Of a stretch of 64,000 bases of DNA, positions 51,247-61,886 are shown in pieces. The notes beneath the pieces were generated by a model, which searched no databases, had not been told where the DNA came from, and saw only the letters and a list, made by a program, of their open reading frames with translations. Origin of the DNA: Lachnospiraceae bacterium (lineage in GTDB: Bacteria > Bacillota > Clostridia > Lachnospirales > Lachnospiraceae); contig JAILNG010000014.1 of assembly GCA_024691875.1 (NCBI GenBank), positions 1-64,000 on the forward strand. Reading direction: 5' to 3'. Each line of letters opens with the position of its first letter. Position 1 is the first letter of the stretch. The translations under genes and the position numbers were made by a program.

Positions 51247-52704
51247 ATGAACACCAAGAACCCGGAAAAAATTTACAGGATCCATATGGGGCCCGCAAAG
51301 TACTCACTTGATCTCTGCGACGGAAGCGAGAGAGGAGAGTACGTTAATCAGGACTACATTCTTCATGCGCTCGGAAGGCCGCACAGAGCTATCAATCTTA
51401 TGTATTGTTATTACCCGAATGATGAAGGCTGGCCCGAGAGAGCAAGCGTGGCTTTTAAAGACAAGAAGGTTGGCTTTGCATGGGATTATCCTTACGATGA
51501 CTATTTTCCCTACGGCGGAGGTCTGAAAGGAAATAAGGATGCGGACGTTTTTAAACAGATAAAAGAGATCCGCCGCCACGGGATGGATGTTATTTTGACA
51601 CTTACCATCGATCCTAAAGTGAGTGACGAGCATCTTCGTGCCATCGGCCGTGATTTAAGGAAGTTCGGAAGAATGGAACTTCGCATAAATCATGAAGCAA
51701 CAGGAAACTGGTTTTCTTTTACGAAAAGGGCGACCTACAAGGAAATCGGCGAGTTCTTCTGTCATGCATCCAAGCTCATCAAAGAGGAAGCACCGAATGT
51801 CAAGACAATTACATGCGTTGGCGGTATAGAAGATCTGAAGAGCAATACCATCACCATGGAAGAAGAGTTTAAGAATACGATCTTTGAAGCAGACATATGG
51901 TCCGTGGATAAATATCTGGCTCTTCACTGGGGATGGCCTTACGATGTAGCTGAAAAAGGCGGAAAGAGTTTTGCCAGATACCCGGTTTCGGAAGTGTATG
52001 AAAAGACAAAAAGAAGCTGGAAGCGTTATACGGAACTTAACAACGGAAAGTCCAAACCTTTTGTAATGGCTGAGCTTAATGCGGATGCAGATGTTACGGG
52101 ACCTTACGACCAGATCAAAATGATGAAAGAATTCATCGGAATGCTAAAAAAAGATCCGGATGACTGGTTTAAGGGCTTTACATTCTATCAGTTCAGGGAC
52201 AGGGGGAGACTGGGACTGGAAACGGAGGACCCCAACGATAAGTTTGTGGGCGTCCGCCAGCCTGTAATGGATTATTACATCGATCTTATCAATGAACCTG
52301 AGTTCATGCCTGTGATCACCAAAGGTAAGTCTGTTAAAAAGAATGAAGAAGTGAATCTTCGTTTCGGAGCATCGGATGATGCGGAAGGAATTGCAATGGA
52401 GTTCACGGTACCTAAGAATCCGGTATTCTTCGAAGCTTATTTTGAAGATGAGGCATCGGATTATAACCTTATGATGGAGGTTAACGGCCAGTGGTTCTAC
52501 AAAGCACCGGGAACAAAGTGTGTGGACATGATGGAGGCTTTTTATAAGAAAAAGCTAAAAGGAGAAACAACGCTTCAGGTGAAGCTTTTTGCACCGCCCG
52601 CTACGGGAGAGAATGAGGACGACATTTTGAATTACAATAAGGTGATCAAAACGCTTCCCAAGTTTCGCATAGAGTGTGAGCCTGTTGTTAAAAGAAAAAG
52701 ATAA
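51247..52704 (+). CDS. Putative cytoplasmic TIM-barrel glycosidase, GH26-like
   Basis: MELRINHEATGNWFSF resembles the GH26 acid/base region; KPFVMAELNAD is a plausible nucleophile strand; no signal peptide. Confidence 0.5.
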   Translation: MNTKNPEKIYRIHMGPAKYSLDLCDGSERGEYVNQDYILHALGRPHRAINLMYCYYPNDEGWPERASVAFKDKKVGFAWDYPYDDYFPYGGGLKGNKDADVFKQIKEIRRHGMDVILTLTIDPKVSDEHLRAIGRDLRKFGRMELRINHEATGNWFSFTKRATYKEIGEFFCHASKLIKEEAPNVKTITCVGGIEDLKSNTITMEEEFKNTIFEADIWSVDKYLALHWGWPYDVAEKGGKSFARYPVSEVYEKTKRSWKRYTELNNGKSKPFVMAELNADADVTGPYDQIKMMKEFIGMLKKDPDDWFKGFTFYQFRDRGRLGLETEDPNDKFVGVRQPVMDYYIDLINEPEFMPVITKGKSVKKNEEVNLRFGASDDAEGIAMEFTVPKNPVFFEAYFEDEASDYNLMMEVNGQWFYKAPGTKCVDMMEAFYKKKLKGETTLQVKLFAPPATGENEDDILNYNKVIKTLPKFRIECEPVVKRKR

Positions 52705-52739
52705 AAAATCCCCCCGATATTTATCAGGGGTAAAACCTT

Positions 52740-52769
52740 GGCCGCCGGGAATCCGGCGGCCTTTGTCTT
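52740..52769. terminator. Intrinsic terminator between convergent genes
   Basis: GGCCGCCGG-GAAT-CCGGCGGCC then TTTGTCTT. Confidence 0.85.
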
Positions 52770-52787
52770 ATGTTAACCCCGAAGATT

Positions 52788-53318
52788 CTAATATCCTTCG
52801 GGCTCGATCAATCCGTAAGTGTCACCTTTACGCTTGTAAACCACATTAATTTCATTGGTTTCCGCATTTCTGAAAACGAAGAAATTGTGATTTAAGAGTT
52901 CCATCTGTACACAAGCCTCTTCAACATCCATGGGCTTAATGTCAAATCTTTTGGTCCTTACTATCTTGATCTCGTCATCCGCTGAGTCGTCTTCTTCGGT
53001 AAAAGCAGCTGCGAAATTGGCTGCGCTTTGTTTCTTATCAATTAGCTTTTTTCTGTACCTCCTGAGTTGTCTTTCGATGATGTCTTCAATCATGTCGATG
53101 GAAGCGTACATGTCTTCGCTTTCTTCTTCGGCGTGGATCGTGGTACCTTTAAGAGGAATTGTAACTTCGACCTTCTGCTTGCCGCCTTGGACGCTGAAGG
53201 TTACATGGACTTCGGTCTCGGGTTTGAAATAGTGTTCAAGCTTGCCCAGCTTTTCCTCCACCATGTTCTTCATGCCTTTGGTTACTTCAATGTTTTTGCC
53301 ATACGTGTAAATGCGCAT
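52788..53318 (-). CDS. hpf: Ribosome hibernation-promoting factor, long form
   Basis: [31 protein letters not shown]; C-terminal domain [37 protein letters not shown]-like. Confidence 0.95.
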   Translation of the reverse strand: [176 protein letters not shown]

Positions 53319-53589
53319 ACAATCACTCCCTTTATTTAGTTGATTGGCTGAAACCTGTGAGGTTTTAACCTGGTTTTATGATAGCATATGCCCTCTTTTT
53401 TTTCAACTGTTGCAAGCCAAGTTTACAGAAATTTTATTGAGAGTATTTGGAATTTTCTGAAAAAATATGTGTCAAGAAGAAATACTAATAAATGCTCCTG
53501 ATTTGAACTTTTCGTTAATATTTACAAGGAAAATTTTGTATTATTTTGGTGTAGAATTATTCCACTTTGATAGTATAATCGGTGGAAAA

Positions 53590-53598
53590 TGTGGATAA
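53590..53598 (-). promoter_or_regulatory. DnaA-box-like 9-mer
   Basis: TGTGGATAA on + (TTATCCACA on -), exact match to the consensus DnaA box. Confidence 0.6.
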
Positions 53599-53643
53599 CT
53601 TTGCGAATAACTCACTTTTAAGGCTAAAAACAGCCGATTTTCC

Positions 53644-53652
53644 TGTGGATAA
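53644..53652 (-). promoter_or_regulatory. DnaA-box-like 9-mer
   Basis: TGTGGATAA on + (TTATCCACA on -), 54 bp from the first copy, same orientation. Confidence 0.6.
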
Positions 53653-53653
53653 C

Positions 53654-53675
53654 TTTTGCGCAAATTTGCGCAAAA
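53654..53675. repeat. Perfect 22-bp palindrome
   Basis: TTTTGCGCAAA/TTTGCGCAAAA, two bases after the second DnaA-box-like 9-mer. Confidence 0.9.
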
Positions 53676-53826
53676 AATCCATTCTACATGCTAAGAAGAA
53701 GCTTTTTTGTGAAAAATGCACAAAGGTTTTAAAAGTCAAGATGAAAATTTCAAATTTAAAAATTTCGAAAACAGACCAATATTGTCGGAGAGATAGCCAA
53801 TTCACAATATGTTAAATTTTATCTTA

Positions 53827-53855
53827 TTGATAAGGGTGGCGCAAAATGTTATAAT
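53827..53855 (+). promoter_or_regulatory. Sigma-A-type promoter for secA
   Basis: TTGATA (53827-53832), 17-bp spacer, TATAAT (53850-53855). Confidence 0.75.
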
Positions 53856-53923
53856 AAAGGATACTTTTGGGGTATTGTACCTTATTGGGGACAAAAGCCT
53901 ACCATTTATCGGAGGAACATAAA

Positions 53924-56488
53924 TTGAGTATTGTAACAAAAATATTCGGGACTCACAGTGAAAGAGAACTGAAAAAGATTGCTCCCATCGCCGACAAGGT
54001 AATGGCTCTCGATGCAGAGATGGCTGCACTTACGGATGAGCAACTCAGGGGAAAGACAGAAGAGTTCAGAAAGAGACTTAAAAACGGAGAAACACTTGAC
54101 GATCTCCTTGTGGAAGCATATGCAGTAGTGCGTGAAGCTGCCGGAAGAACGTTGGGTATGAAGCACTTCAGAGTGCAGATCATAGGTGGTATCATTCTTC
54201 ATCAGGGACGTATCGCCGAACTTAAAACAGGTGAAGGAAAAACCCTTATGGCCACACTTCCTTCCTACCTCAATGCATTGGAAGGAAAAGGCGTTCATGT
54301 TGTAACATGCAACGATTACCTTGCTCATCGTGATGCAGAGTGGATGGGACAGGTTCATCGATTCCTCGGACTGACAGTCGGATGCATTTTGAACAGTTTA
54401 ACAAATGAAGAGAGAAGAGAAGCATATAACTGCGATATTACATATGCTACCAATAACGAACTCGGATTTGATTATCTTCGTGACAACATGGTGCTTTACA
54501 AGGAGCAGCTTGTTATGCGCGGACTGCCCTACGCCATCATCGATGAAGTAGACTCCATCCTTATCGATGAAGCCAGAACGCCTCTCATCATTTCCGGACA
54601 GAGCGGAAAATCCACCAAGCTTTACGAGGCTTGCGACATTCTCGCCTGCCAGCTGAAGAAAGGAACGGAAAAGGAACTCTCCAAGATGGACATCATCATG
54701 GGTGAAGAGAGTCAGGAATCCGGAGACTTCGTTGTAAATGAAAAGGATAAGAACGTAAACCTTACCGAAGAAGGTGTCAGAAAGGTTGAGCAGTTCTTTA
54801 AGATAGAGAATCTGGCCGATCCCGAAAACCTCGAGATCCAGCACAACATTATTCTTGCACTCAGAGCTCACAACCTTATGTTCAGAGACAAGGATTATGT
54901 TGTTAAGGATGATGAGGTTCTGATCGTTGATGACTTTACGGGACGTATTCTGCCCGGACGCCGTTATTCCGACGGCCTTCATCAGGCCATTGAAGCGAAG
55001 GAACATGTAAAGATCAAGAGAGAATCTCAGACTCTTGCAACGATCACTTTCCAGAACTTCTTTAATAAGTACGAAAAGAAAGCCGGCATGACAGGTACCG
55101 CCCTCACAGAGGAACAGGAATTCCGTGAGATTTACGGAATGGACGTTGTGGAAGTTCCCACAAATGTTCCCGTAAGACGTGTGGATCATGAAGATGCCGT
55201 TTACAAGACAAAGAGAGAAAAATTGAATGCAATTGCCGATGTCGTTGCAAAAGCTCATTCTATCGGACAGCCGGTGCTGGTAGGTACGGTTACCATCGAG
55301 TCTTCCGAAGAAGTCAGCGAGTATCTGCGTCGCAGAGGCATTCCTCATAAAGTTTTGAACGCCAAGTTCCATGAGCTTGAGGCAGAGATCATCGCGGATG
55401 CAGGTCAGAAGGGTGCTGTTACCATCGCCACAAACATGGCAGGACGTGGTACCGACATTAAGCTCGGCGAAGGCGTTGTTGAACTGGGCGGTCTTAAGAT
55501 CATAGGTACGGAAAGACATGAATCCAGACGTATCGACAACCAGTTGAGAGGACGTGCGGGACGTCAGGGTGATCCCGGTGATTCCAGGTTCTACATTTCA
55601 CTTGAAGACGATCTTTTAAGACTCTTCGGTGCTGAAAATCTGATGAACATCTTTAATTCCCTCGGTTTCCCCGAGGGCGAAGAGCTTCATCACAAGATGC
55701 TCTCCAATGCGATCGAAAGAGCGCAGAAGAAGATAGAAGGAAACAACTTCGGCATCAGAAAGAATCTTCTGGAGTACGACCGTGTCAACAATGAGCAGCG
55801 TGAGGTAATCTACGCCGAGCGTCGTAAAGTGCTTGACGGCGAGAACATGCGCAACTCCATTGTCAAGATGATATATGATGTGGTTGAAGGAAGCGTGGAT
55901 ACATGCATCGGAGAAGACAGACTTCCCGAGGAATGGGATATCCCCGAGCTTAACAACCTTCTCCTTCCCATCATCCCCATGGAGACCATAAAGCTTACCG
56001 ATGAGGAGATGAAGCACTTCACTAAGAAGGAACTCAAGCAGAGTCTCAAGGAAAAGGCTTTAAGACTCTATGAATCCAAGGAAGCCGAATTCCCCGAGAA
56101 GGAGCAGTTCCGTGAAGTAGAGCGTGTCGTTCTCCTTAAGGTCATTGACCGTAAATGGATGGATCACATCGATGACATGGCTCAGCTCCAGCAAGGCATA
56201 CATCTTCAGTCCTATGGACAGAAGAATCCCGTTCAGGAGTACAAGATGCAGGGCTACGACATGTTTGACGACATGGAAGCCGCAATCTCCGAAGATACAG
56301 TAAAGATCCTTATGCACATCAAGGTTGAACAGAAGGTTGAACGTGAAGAGGTTGCAAAGATCACCGGAACAAATAAGGATGATTCCGCTTTGAAGCAGCC
56401 CGTACGCCGTGCTACAAAGAAAGTAATGCCCAACGATCCCTGCCCTTGCGGATCCGGCAAAAAGTACAAATTCTGCTGCGGTAAGTGA
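53924..56488 (+). CDS. secA: Preprotein translocase subunit SecA (TTG start)
   Basis: [26 protein letters not shown]..., [26 protein letters not shown]-terminal [25 protein letters not shown] precedes TTG 53924. Confidence 0.97.
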   Translation: MSIVTKIFGTHSERELKKIAPIADKVMALDAEMAALTDEQLRGKTEEFRKRLKNGETLDDLLVEAYAVVREAAGRTLGMKHFRVQIIGGIILHQGRIAELKTGEGKTLMATLPSYLNALEGKGVHVVTCNDYLAHRDAEWMGQVHRFLGLTVGCILNSLTNEERREAYNCDITYATNNELGFDYLRDNMVLYKEQLVMRGLPYAIIDEVDSILIDEARTPLIISGQSGKSTKLYEACDILACQLKKGTEKELSKMDIIMGEESQESGDFVVNEKDKNVNLTEEGVRKVEQFFKIENLADPENLEIQHNIILALRAHNLMFRDKDYVVKDDEVLIVDDFTGRILPGRRYSDGLHQAIEAKEHVKIKRESQTLATITFQNFFNKYEKKAGMTGTALTEEQEFREIYGMDVVEVPTNVPVRRVDHEDAVYKTKREKLNAIADVVAKAHSIGQPVLVGTVTIESSEEVSEYLRRRGIPHKVLNAKFHELEAEIIADAGQKGAVTIATNMAGRGTDIKLGEGVVELGGLKIIGTERHESRRIDNQLRGRAGRQGDPGDSRFYISLEDDLLRLFGAENLMNIFNSLGFPEGEELHHKMLSNAIERAQKKIEGNNFGIRKNLLEYDRVNNEQREVIYAERRKVLDGENMRNSIVKMIYDVVEGSVDTCIGEDRLPEEWDIPELNNLLLPIIPMETIKLTDEEMKHFTKKELKQSLKEKALRLYESKEAEFPEKEQFREVERVVLLKVIDRKWMDHIDDMAQLQQGIHLQSYGQKNPVQEYKMQGYDMFDDMEAAISEDTVKILMHIKVEQKVEREEVAKITGTNKDDSALKQPVRRATKKVMPNDPCPCGSGKKYKFCCGK

Positions 56489-56531
56489 TCCGCGGCATCA
56501 AAATAAAATTTTTAAAAGGTGGTGACGACTG

Positions 56532-57669
56532 GTGGTAGAACTTGATCAGATCAAGACAGAACTTAATACTTATGAAAAACCTTTAGTCGAAGTGGGGGAT
56601 TCACTTTGACCTCGCCAATAAGCGGGAGAAGATCCAGGAAATAGAAAACATTATGAATGAGCCCAATTTTTGGGATTCCGCGGAGAAATCCCAGGAATAC
56701 GTTAAGGAGCTCAATCAGTTAAAGAACATCGTCGGAGAGTACGAAGACTTAAAGAAGGAATTTGAGGACGTTGAACTCTTCCTTGAGATGGGCTACGAAG
56801 AAAACGATCCGGCCTTTGTGCCTGAGGTACAGGAGGCTTTGGACAAATTTAAAGAGCACCTGGAAGCCATGCGTCTTTCGACAATGCTTTCTGGCGAATA
56901 CGATCACAATGACGCTATTCTCACTCTCCATGCGGGAGCGGGCGGAACGGAAAGCTGTGACTGGGCGTCAATGCTGTGCAGAATGTATATGCGTTGGGCT
57001 GAGAAACACGGATTTGCGGTAGCAATGCTCGACTTCCTTGACGGAGATGAAGCGGGATACAAGTCGGTAACTTTGGAGATCAAGGGTGAGAATGCCTACG
57101 GCTATTTGAAGAGCGAAAAAGGCATACATCGTCTGGTCCGCATCTCGCCTTTCAATGCAGCGGGTAAGCGCCAGACCTCCTTTGTGTCCTGTGATGTAAT
57201 GCCTGACATTGAGGAAAACATCGACATCGAGATAAATGATGCTGATATCAGGATCGACACCTATCACTCCAGCGGTGCCGGCGGTCAGCATATCAACAAG
57301 ACTTCTTCTGCCATCAGAATTACGCACTTCCCTACGGGAATCGTGGTTCAGTGCCAGAACGAAAGATCACAGTTCCAGAACAAGGACAAGGCTATGCAGA
57401 TGCTGAAAGCCAAGCTCTATCTTCTTGAAAAGGAGAAGAACGAAGCAAAAACATCAGGCATACGAGGAGAGGTCCGTGACATCAATTTCGGAAGTCAGAT
57501 CAGATCCTATGTTTTACAGCCTTATACGCTTGTTAAAGACCACAGGACTAACGCAGAAGTGGGAAATGCAGGCAATGTTTTGGACGGCTATCTGGATCCT
57601 TTCATTACCGCTTATCTTAAGTGGAATGCAACGGGACAGAAGTCAGGCGAGGACTCGGATATCGAATAA
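56532..57669 (+). CDS. prfB: Peptide chain release factor 2, programmed +1 frameshift: join(56532..56606,56608..57669)
   Basis: GTG-initiated VVELDQIKTELNTYEKPLVEVGDSL, then CTT TGA C; +1 frame continues DLANKREKIQEIENIMNEPNFWD...; GGQ motif SSGAGGQHINKTSSAIR. Confidence 0.95.
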
Positions 57670-57740
57670 AACCCTGTGCCCGAGGGTTAAAGCAGGGCAC
57701 TTCTTGCGGCCGCCGCAATGAAGACGGAGATAAAAGGAAA

Positions 57741-59345
57741 ATGAAGACAAAAGAAGAGATCAAAAAGGCTATCGGGGAGGGAAAGACCTTCCTTGGAATC
57801 GAACTCGGTTCCACAAGGATCAAGGGCGTACTTGTCGGTGAAGACTTTGCGCCCATCGCATCAGGTGATCACACCTGGGAAAACAAACTTGTAGACGGCA
57901 TCTGGACCTACTCGATCGAAGAGATCAAAGAAGGCTTAAGAGCCTGTTACAGAAGCCTCGCAGAGAACGTAAAGCGTGAATACGGCGAGGAACTAACCGA
58001 CATTTCGTCCATCGGCATCAGTGCAATGATGCACGGCTACATGCCCTTTAATGAAAAGGGAGAGATACTGGTTCCGTTCAGGACCTGGAGAAACACGATC
58101 ACGGGAGAAGCTGCCGATGAACTCACAGAGCTTTTTGGCTTCAACATCCCCCAGAGATGGAGTATTGCTCATCTTTATCAGGCTATCTTGAATAAGGAGC
58201 CTCATGTTAAGGAAATTAAGTATCTGACCACTCTTGAAGGCTACGTTCATTGGATGCTGACAGGACAAAAGGTCCTTGGTATCGGTGACTGCGCAGGCAT
58301 GTTCCCCATTGACGGCAACACAAAGAATTACAATGCCGTCATGGTTGAAAAATTCGATAAGCTCATTCAGAGCAAAGGCATTGATTTAAAACTTAAGGAC
58401 ATCCTTCCCAAGGTTCTTCTTGCGGGAGAAGAAGCCGGCTGCCTCACGGAAGAGGGTGCAAGGTTTTTGGATCCTACAGGTAAACTGAAAGCCGGGATCA
58501 GACTTTGCCCTCCGGAGGGAGATGCAGGAACCGGTATGGTTGCCACAAATTCCGTGGGGGCCAGAACATGTAATGTTTCCGCAGGAACCAGCTGCTTTGC
58601 GATGGTTGTTTTGGAGAAGGATCTTAAGAAACTTCACAGAGAGATCGATATGGTTACCACTCCCGACGGACTTCCCGTGGCTATGGTTCATTGCAACAAC
58701 TGTACTTCGGATCTCAATGCTTGGATCAATCTTTTTGAAGAAAATCTCAAGCTGTTCGGTCTTGAGGTTGACAAAAACACAATATATGAAAAGCTCTACA
58801 CTCTTGCTCTTAAGGGTGACAAGGATTGCGGCGGTTTAATGAGTTTTCCTTATTTTTCGGGCGAGCATGTGACTCATCTGAACGAAGGCAGACCCATGTT
58901 CTTACGTAAACCCGATGCAGCCTTTAATCTGGCAAATTTCATGAGATGCCATCTGATCTCTTCACTGGGCGTTTTGAAGCTGGGTATGGAGATCCTTAAT
59001 AAGGAAGAAAATGTTAAGGTTGACAGTGTCATGGGACACGGCGGCCTTTTCAAGACAAAGGGCGTAGGTCAGGGAATTCTGGCTGCGATCACCGAGTCTC
59101 CCGTTACCTGCATGGAAACCGCAGGAGAAGGAGGAGCATGGGGCGCGGCTCTTTTGGCTGCCTTCAGTGTCCTCGGCAACGGAGCTTCATTACCGGAATT
59201 CCTTAACAAGAAAGTCTTTGCAGATGCAAAGGGCAGCACAATGCAGCCTGATGCGGCTGATGTTAAAGGCGTTGAGGGATTCATGGAGCTTTACAGAGAA
59301 TGGCTTTCGGCAGAAAAAGCAGCCGTTGGTGCAGAGGGGAGATAA
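57741..59345 (+). CDS. FGGY-family carbohydrate kinase (ribulokinase-like)
   Basis: FLGIELGSTRIKGVLV, ISAMMHGYMPF, NVSAGTSCFAMVV; start at ATG 57741 after GGAG; next to araD. Confidence 0.88.
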   Translation: MKTKEEIKKAIGEGKTFLGIELGSTRIKGVLVGEDFAPIASGDHTWENKLVDGIWTYSIEEIKEGLRACYRSLAENVKREYGEELTDISSIGISAMMHGYMPFNEKGEILVPFRTWRNTITGEAADELTELFGFNIPQRWSIAHLYQAILNKEPHVKEIKYLTTLEGYVHWMLTGQKVLGIGDCAGMFPIDGNTKNYNAVMVEKFDKLIQSKGIDLKLKDILPKVLLAGEEAGCLTEEGARFLDPTGKLKAGIRLCPPEGDAGTGMVATNSVGARTCNVSAGTSCFAMVVLEKDLKKLHREIDMVTTPDGLPVAMVHCNNCTSDLNAWINLFEENLKLFGLEVDKNTIYEKLYTLALKGDKDCGGLMSFPYFSGEHVTHLNEGRPMFLRKPDAAFNLANFMRCHLISSLGVLKLGMEILNKEENVKVDSVMGHGGLFKTKGVGQGILAAITESPVTCMETAGEGGAWGAALLAAFSVLGNGASLPEFLNKKVFADAKGSTMQPDAADVKGVEGFMELYREWLSAEKAAVGAEGR

Positions 59346-59348
59346 AAT

Positions 59349-60071
59349 ATGGGCTTATTAAATGAAGTTAAAGGCGTTTTAAGTCTTGAAAAATTAAAAG
59401 ATATTGTATACGAAGCAAATATGGAACTTCCCAAGAGAGGACTGGTTACTTACACCTGGGGAAATGTCAGCGGGATCGACAGAAAGGCCGGACTTATTGT
59501 AATTAAACCCAGCGGTGTTGATTACGACAAGATGAAGGCTGATGACATGGTTGTGCTCGATCTTGAAGGAAATGTGGTTGAAGGTCATTACAGACCTTCA
59601 TCGGACACTCCCACCCACATTGAGCTGTACAAGGCTTTTCCCGAGATCGGCGGAATAGTTCACACTCATTCTCCCTGGGCTACAAGCTGGGCTCAGGCCG
59701 CACGCTCGATACCTTGCTACGGAACCACTCATGCAGACTACTTTTATGGTCCCATTCCCTGCGTAAGGAATCTTACAAAGGAAGAGATAGACACCGGTTA
59801 CGAAAAACACACGGGTACGTCTATCATTGAAGCATTTGAAGGTAGGAATCCCATGTTTTGCCCCGGTTGCATCTGTGCAAATCACGGCCCTTTCACCTGG
59901 GGGAAGGATCCGAATGAGGCTGTGCACAACGCAGTTGTTTTGGAAGAAGTGGCAAAGATGGCTGCCAGAGCCGAGGCTTTAAATCCTAACATTAAAGAAA
60001 CACCTCAGGCAATGCAGGATAAACATTTTAACAGAAAACACGGTCCAAACGCATATTACGGACAGAATTAG
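59349..60071 (+). CDS. araD: L-ribulose-5-phosphate 4-epimerase
   Basis: [67 protein letters not shown]. Confidence 0.95.
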   Translation: MGLLNEVKGVLSLEKLKDIVYEANMELPKRGLVTYTWGNVSGIDRKAGLIVIKPSGVDYDKMKADDMVVLDLEGNVVEGHYRPSSDTPTHIELYKAFPEIGGIVHTHSPWATSWAQAARSIPCYGTTHADYFYGPIPCVRNLTKEEIDTGYEKHTGTSIIEAFEGRNPMFCPGCICANHGPFTWGKDPNEAVHNAVVLEEVAKMAARAEALNPNIKETPQAMQDKHFNRKHGPNAYYGQN

Positions 60072-60134
60072 TCGGACCTGTGCGGCTTTAAGAGGGAAAA
60101 GCAGTTTTAAAGTCGATTACGAGGAAACCGCACA

Positions 60135-61859
60135 ATGGTTAAACAGATAACTAATAAAAAGATCATACTGGTCGGTATCGTGGCCTTCATCGCAATGCTT
60201 ATCGGATGGAGCGTTATTTACATTATGCGCGGCGTCAGGGCGACAGATGGAATTTCCATGGACAGCGGTTGGACGCTGTGTTTAAACGACAAAAGGGTTG
60301 AAAATGTCGACATTTCCACCTACACGGTATCCAATCTTAAACGTCTGGATTCGATAGAGATCTCGCGACTTGTCACCGAGGATCTTCAAAGGGGTTATAC
60401 AGCTCAGGTGAGGAGTCAGTATTGTTCGGTGGAAGTTTTTGTTAACGACGATATGATCTTTTCTTACGGAACTTCCGAAGTGATGAAAAATAGGTTTTTG
60501 GGAAGCGGTTATTGTTTTGTTGAACTTCCGGATGATATTCAGGGTAAGGTACTTAAGATCAGATTTATAATTAATGAAAGAAATGCAATCACCGACATCG
60601 GACGGATCACGCTTGAACCCACATCCGATGCCATGAGAGTTTTTGCTAACAAGAATGCTACAAGTGTTTATCTTAATGCATTTGTTTTGGTTTTCGGACT
60701 GGTTCTGGTTGCCATCGGCCTTTCTGTAAGAGCTAACGGAAGAGACTATCTGAGCCTTATTTTGATCGGAGTTTTTTCTGCAATGATCGGACATTGGTCA
60801 AATTGTCAGGGAAAGATCTACCAGATTTTCTCCGATTCGCTGATAAAACTTTCGACACAGGAATTTCTTTGCCTCTACACCGCTCCGATCCCTTTGGCGG
60901 TATTCATATGGCGTAAGGTAAAGGAAGAAGGCGGCTGGAGAGAAATGGTATTAAGAGTCACAACGATAGTCTTTACAGCCTTTGATGTTTTGGCGGTCTT
61001 TCTTCACTTCACCAACATAGTAAGATTTCCGCAGATCCTTTTGACTTATCATGTTCTCGGAGCTATCGGTATCATTGCGATCTCTGTGGCGGGGATCTTT
61101 AAGATCAGAAAGGAAAAAACATCGGACAAGATCGTGATACTTGCTTTTGCTGAAATTGCTTTGGCCGCATTCATGGATCTGATACGTTTGAATGTGCAAA
61201 GAGTTTTTCTTCCCAGTAAGGACAATATTGTAGAAGTCAGTTTACTGCCTATGGGAGCCATCCTGCTGGTAACGATGCTGACGGCCAGCTATCTGTTCTC
61301 ACTTTATGAAAAGGTGCTTTCTCATGCCGAGAGAGATGCTCTCACAAAGCTGGCCTATCATGATCCGCTTACGGGCATATACAATCGTGCCAAAGCAAAT
61401 GAAAGGTTTAAAGAGCTGGAGGCGAAAGACAGTGTATATGCACTGGTGAACTTTGATGTTAACGGACTTAAGTACGTTAATGATAATTTTGGTCATGACG
61501 AGGGAGATGTTCTCTTAAAGAAAGTGGCAGAGCTTATTGAAAAGAATTTCAATGAGATCGGAACAGGTTATCGCATGAGCGGTGACGAGTTCCTTTGCGT
61601 GATCGATCCCGCCGGGATCTTTACGGTCAAGCAGGCTGCGGACAGATTTAAGAAGGATCTCAAGGAAGCCTCCAAAAACAGCAAGTACGTTCTTTCGGTA
61701 TCCTACGGTATAGCATACAAAAACATCAACGATGATAAGAGCGTTCAGGAGGTCTACTCGGAGGCCGACGAGAAAATGTATGCAATGAAGGCACGCAGCA
61801 AACACTCAAGACAGGCGCTCGAAGAGGAAGGAAAAAATAAGCAGAGGGACCAAGGGTAG
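60135..61859 (+). CDS. Membrane diguanylate cyclase (7TM sensor-like region + GGDEF domain)
   Basis: Extracytoplasmic domain, about 7 TM, then LAYHDPLTGIYNRAKANERF...YRMSGDEFLCV (SGDEF variant). Confidence 0.92.
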   Translation: MVKQITNKKIILVGIVAFIAMLIGWSVIYIMRGVRATDGISMDSGWTLCLNDKRVENVDISTYTVSNLKRLDSIEISRLVTEDLQRGYTAQVRSQYCSVEVFVNDDMIFSYGTSEVMKNRFLGSGYCFVELPDDIQGKVLKIRFIINERNAITDIGRITLEPTSDAMRVFANKNATSVYLNAFVLVFGLVLVAIGLSVRANGRDYLSLILIGVFSAMIGHWSNCQGKIYQIFSDSLIKLSTQEFLCLYTAPIPLAVFIWRKVKEEGGWREMVLRVTTIVFTAFDVLAVFLHFTNIVRFPQILLTYHVLGAIGIIAISVAGIFKIRKEKTSDKIVILAFAEIALAAFMDLIRLNVQRVFLPSKDNIVEVSLLPMGAILLVTMLTASYLFSLYEKVLSHAERDALTKLAYHDPLTGIYNRAKANERFKELEAKDSVYALVNFDVNGLKYVNDNFGHDEGDVLLKKVAELIEKNFNEIGTGYRMSGDEFLCVIDPAGIFTVKQAADRFKKDLKEASKNSKYVLSVSYGIAYKNINDDKSVQEVYSEADEKMYAMKARSKHSRQALEEEGKNKQRDQG

Positions 61860-61886
61860 TTGTGTTAATTAAGGAATAGGTGGTAT

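Noticed and set aside
53582-53815. 77-aa ORF (GTG start) in the hpf-secA gap: MENVDNFANNSLL...FCEKCTKV
   Set aside because: No Shine-Dalgarno; the frame runs through the DnaA-box repeats and palindrome. Probably chance, though a conserved homologue would change this.
53400-53870. Chromosomal origin (oriC) at the DnaA-box-like sites
   Set aside because: Only two exact 9-mers were seen and no dnaA, dnaN, rpmH or gidA neighbours; listed as a non-oriC DnaA site hypothesis instead.
54398-55519. 373-aa minus-strand ORF opposite secA
   Set aside because: Antisense to conserved SecA motifs; Cys/Phe-rich low-plausibility protein, no supporting RBS or family.
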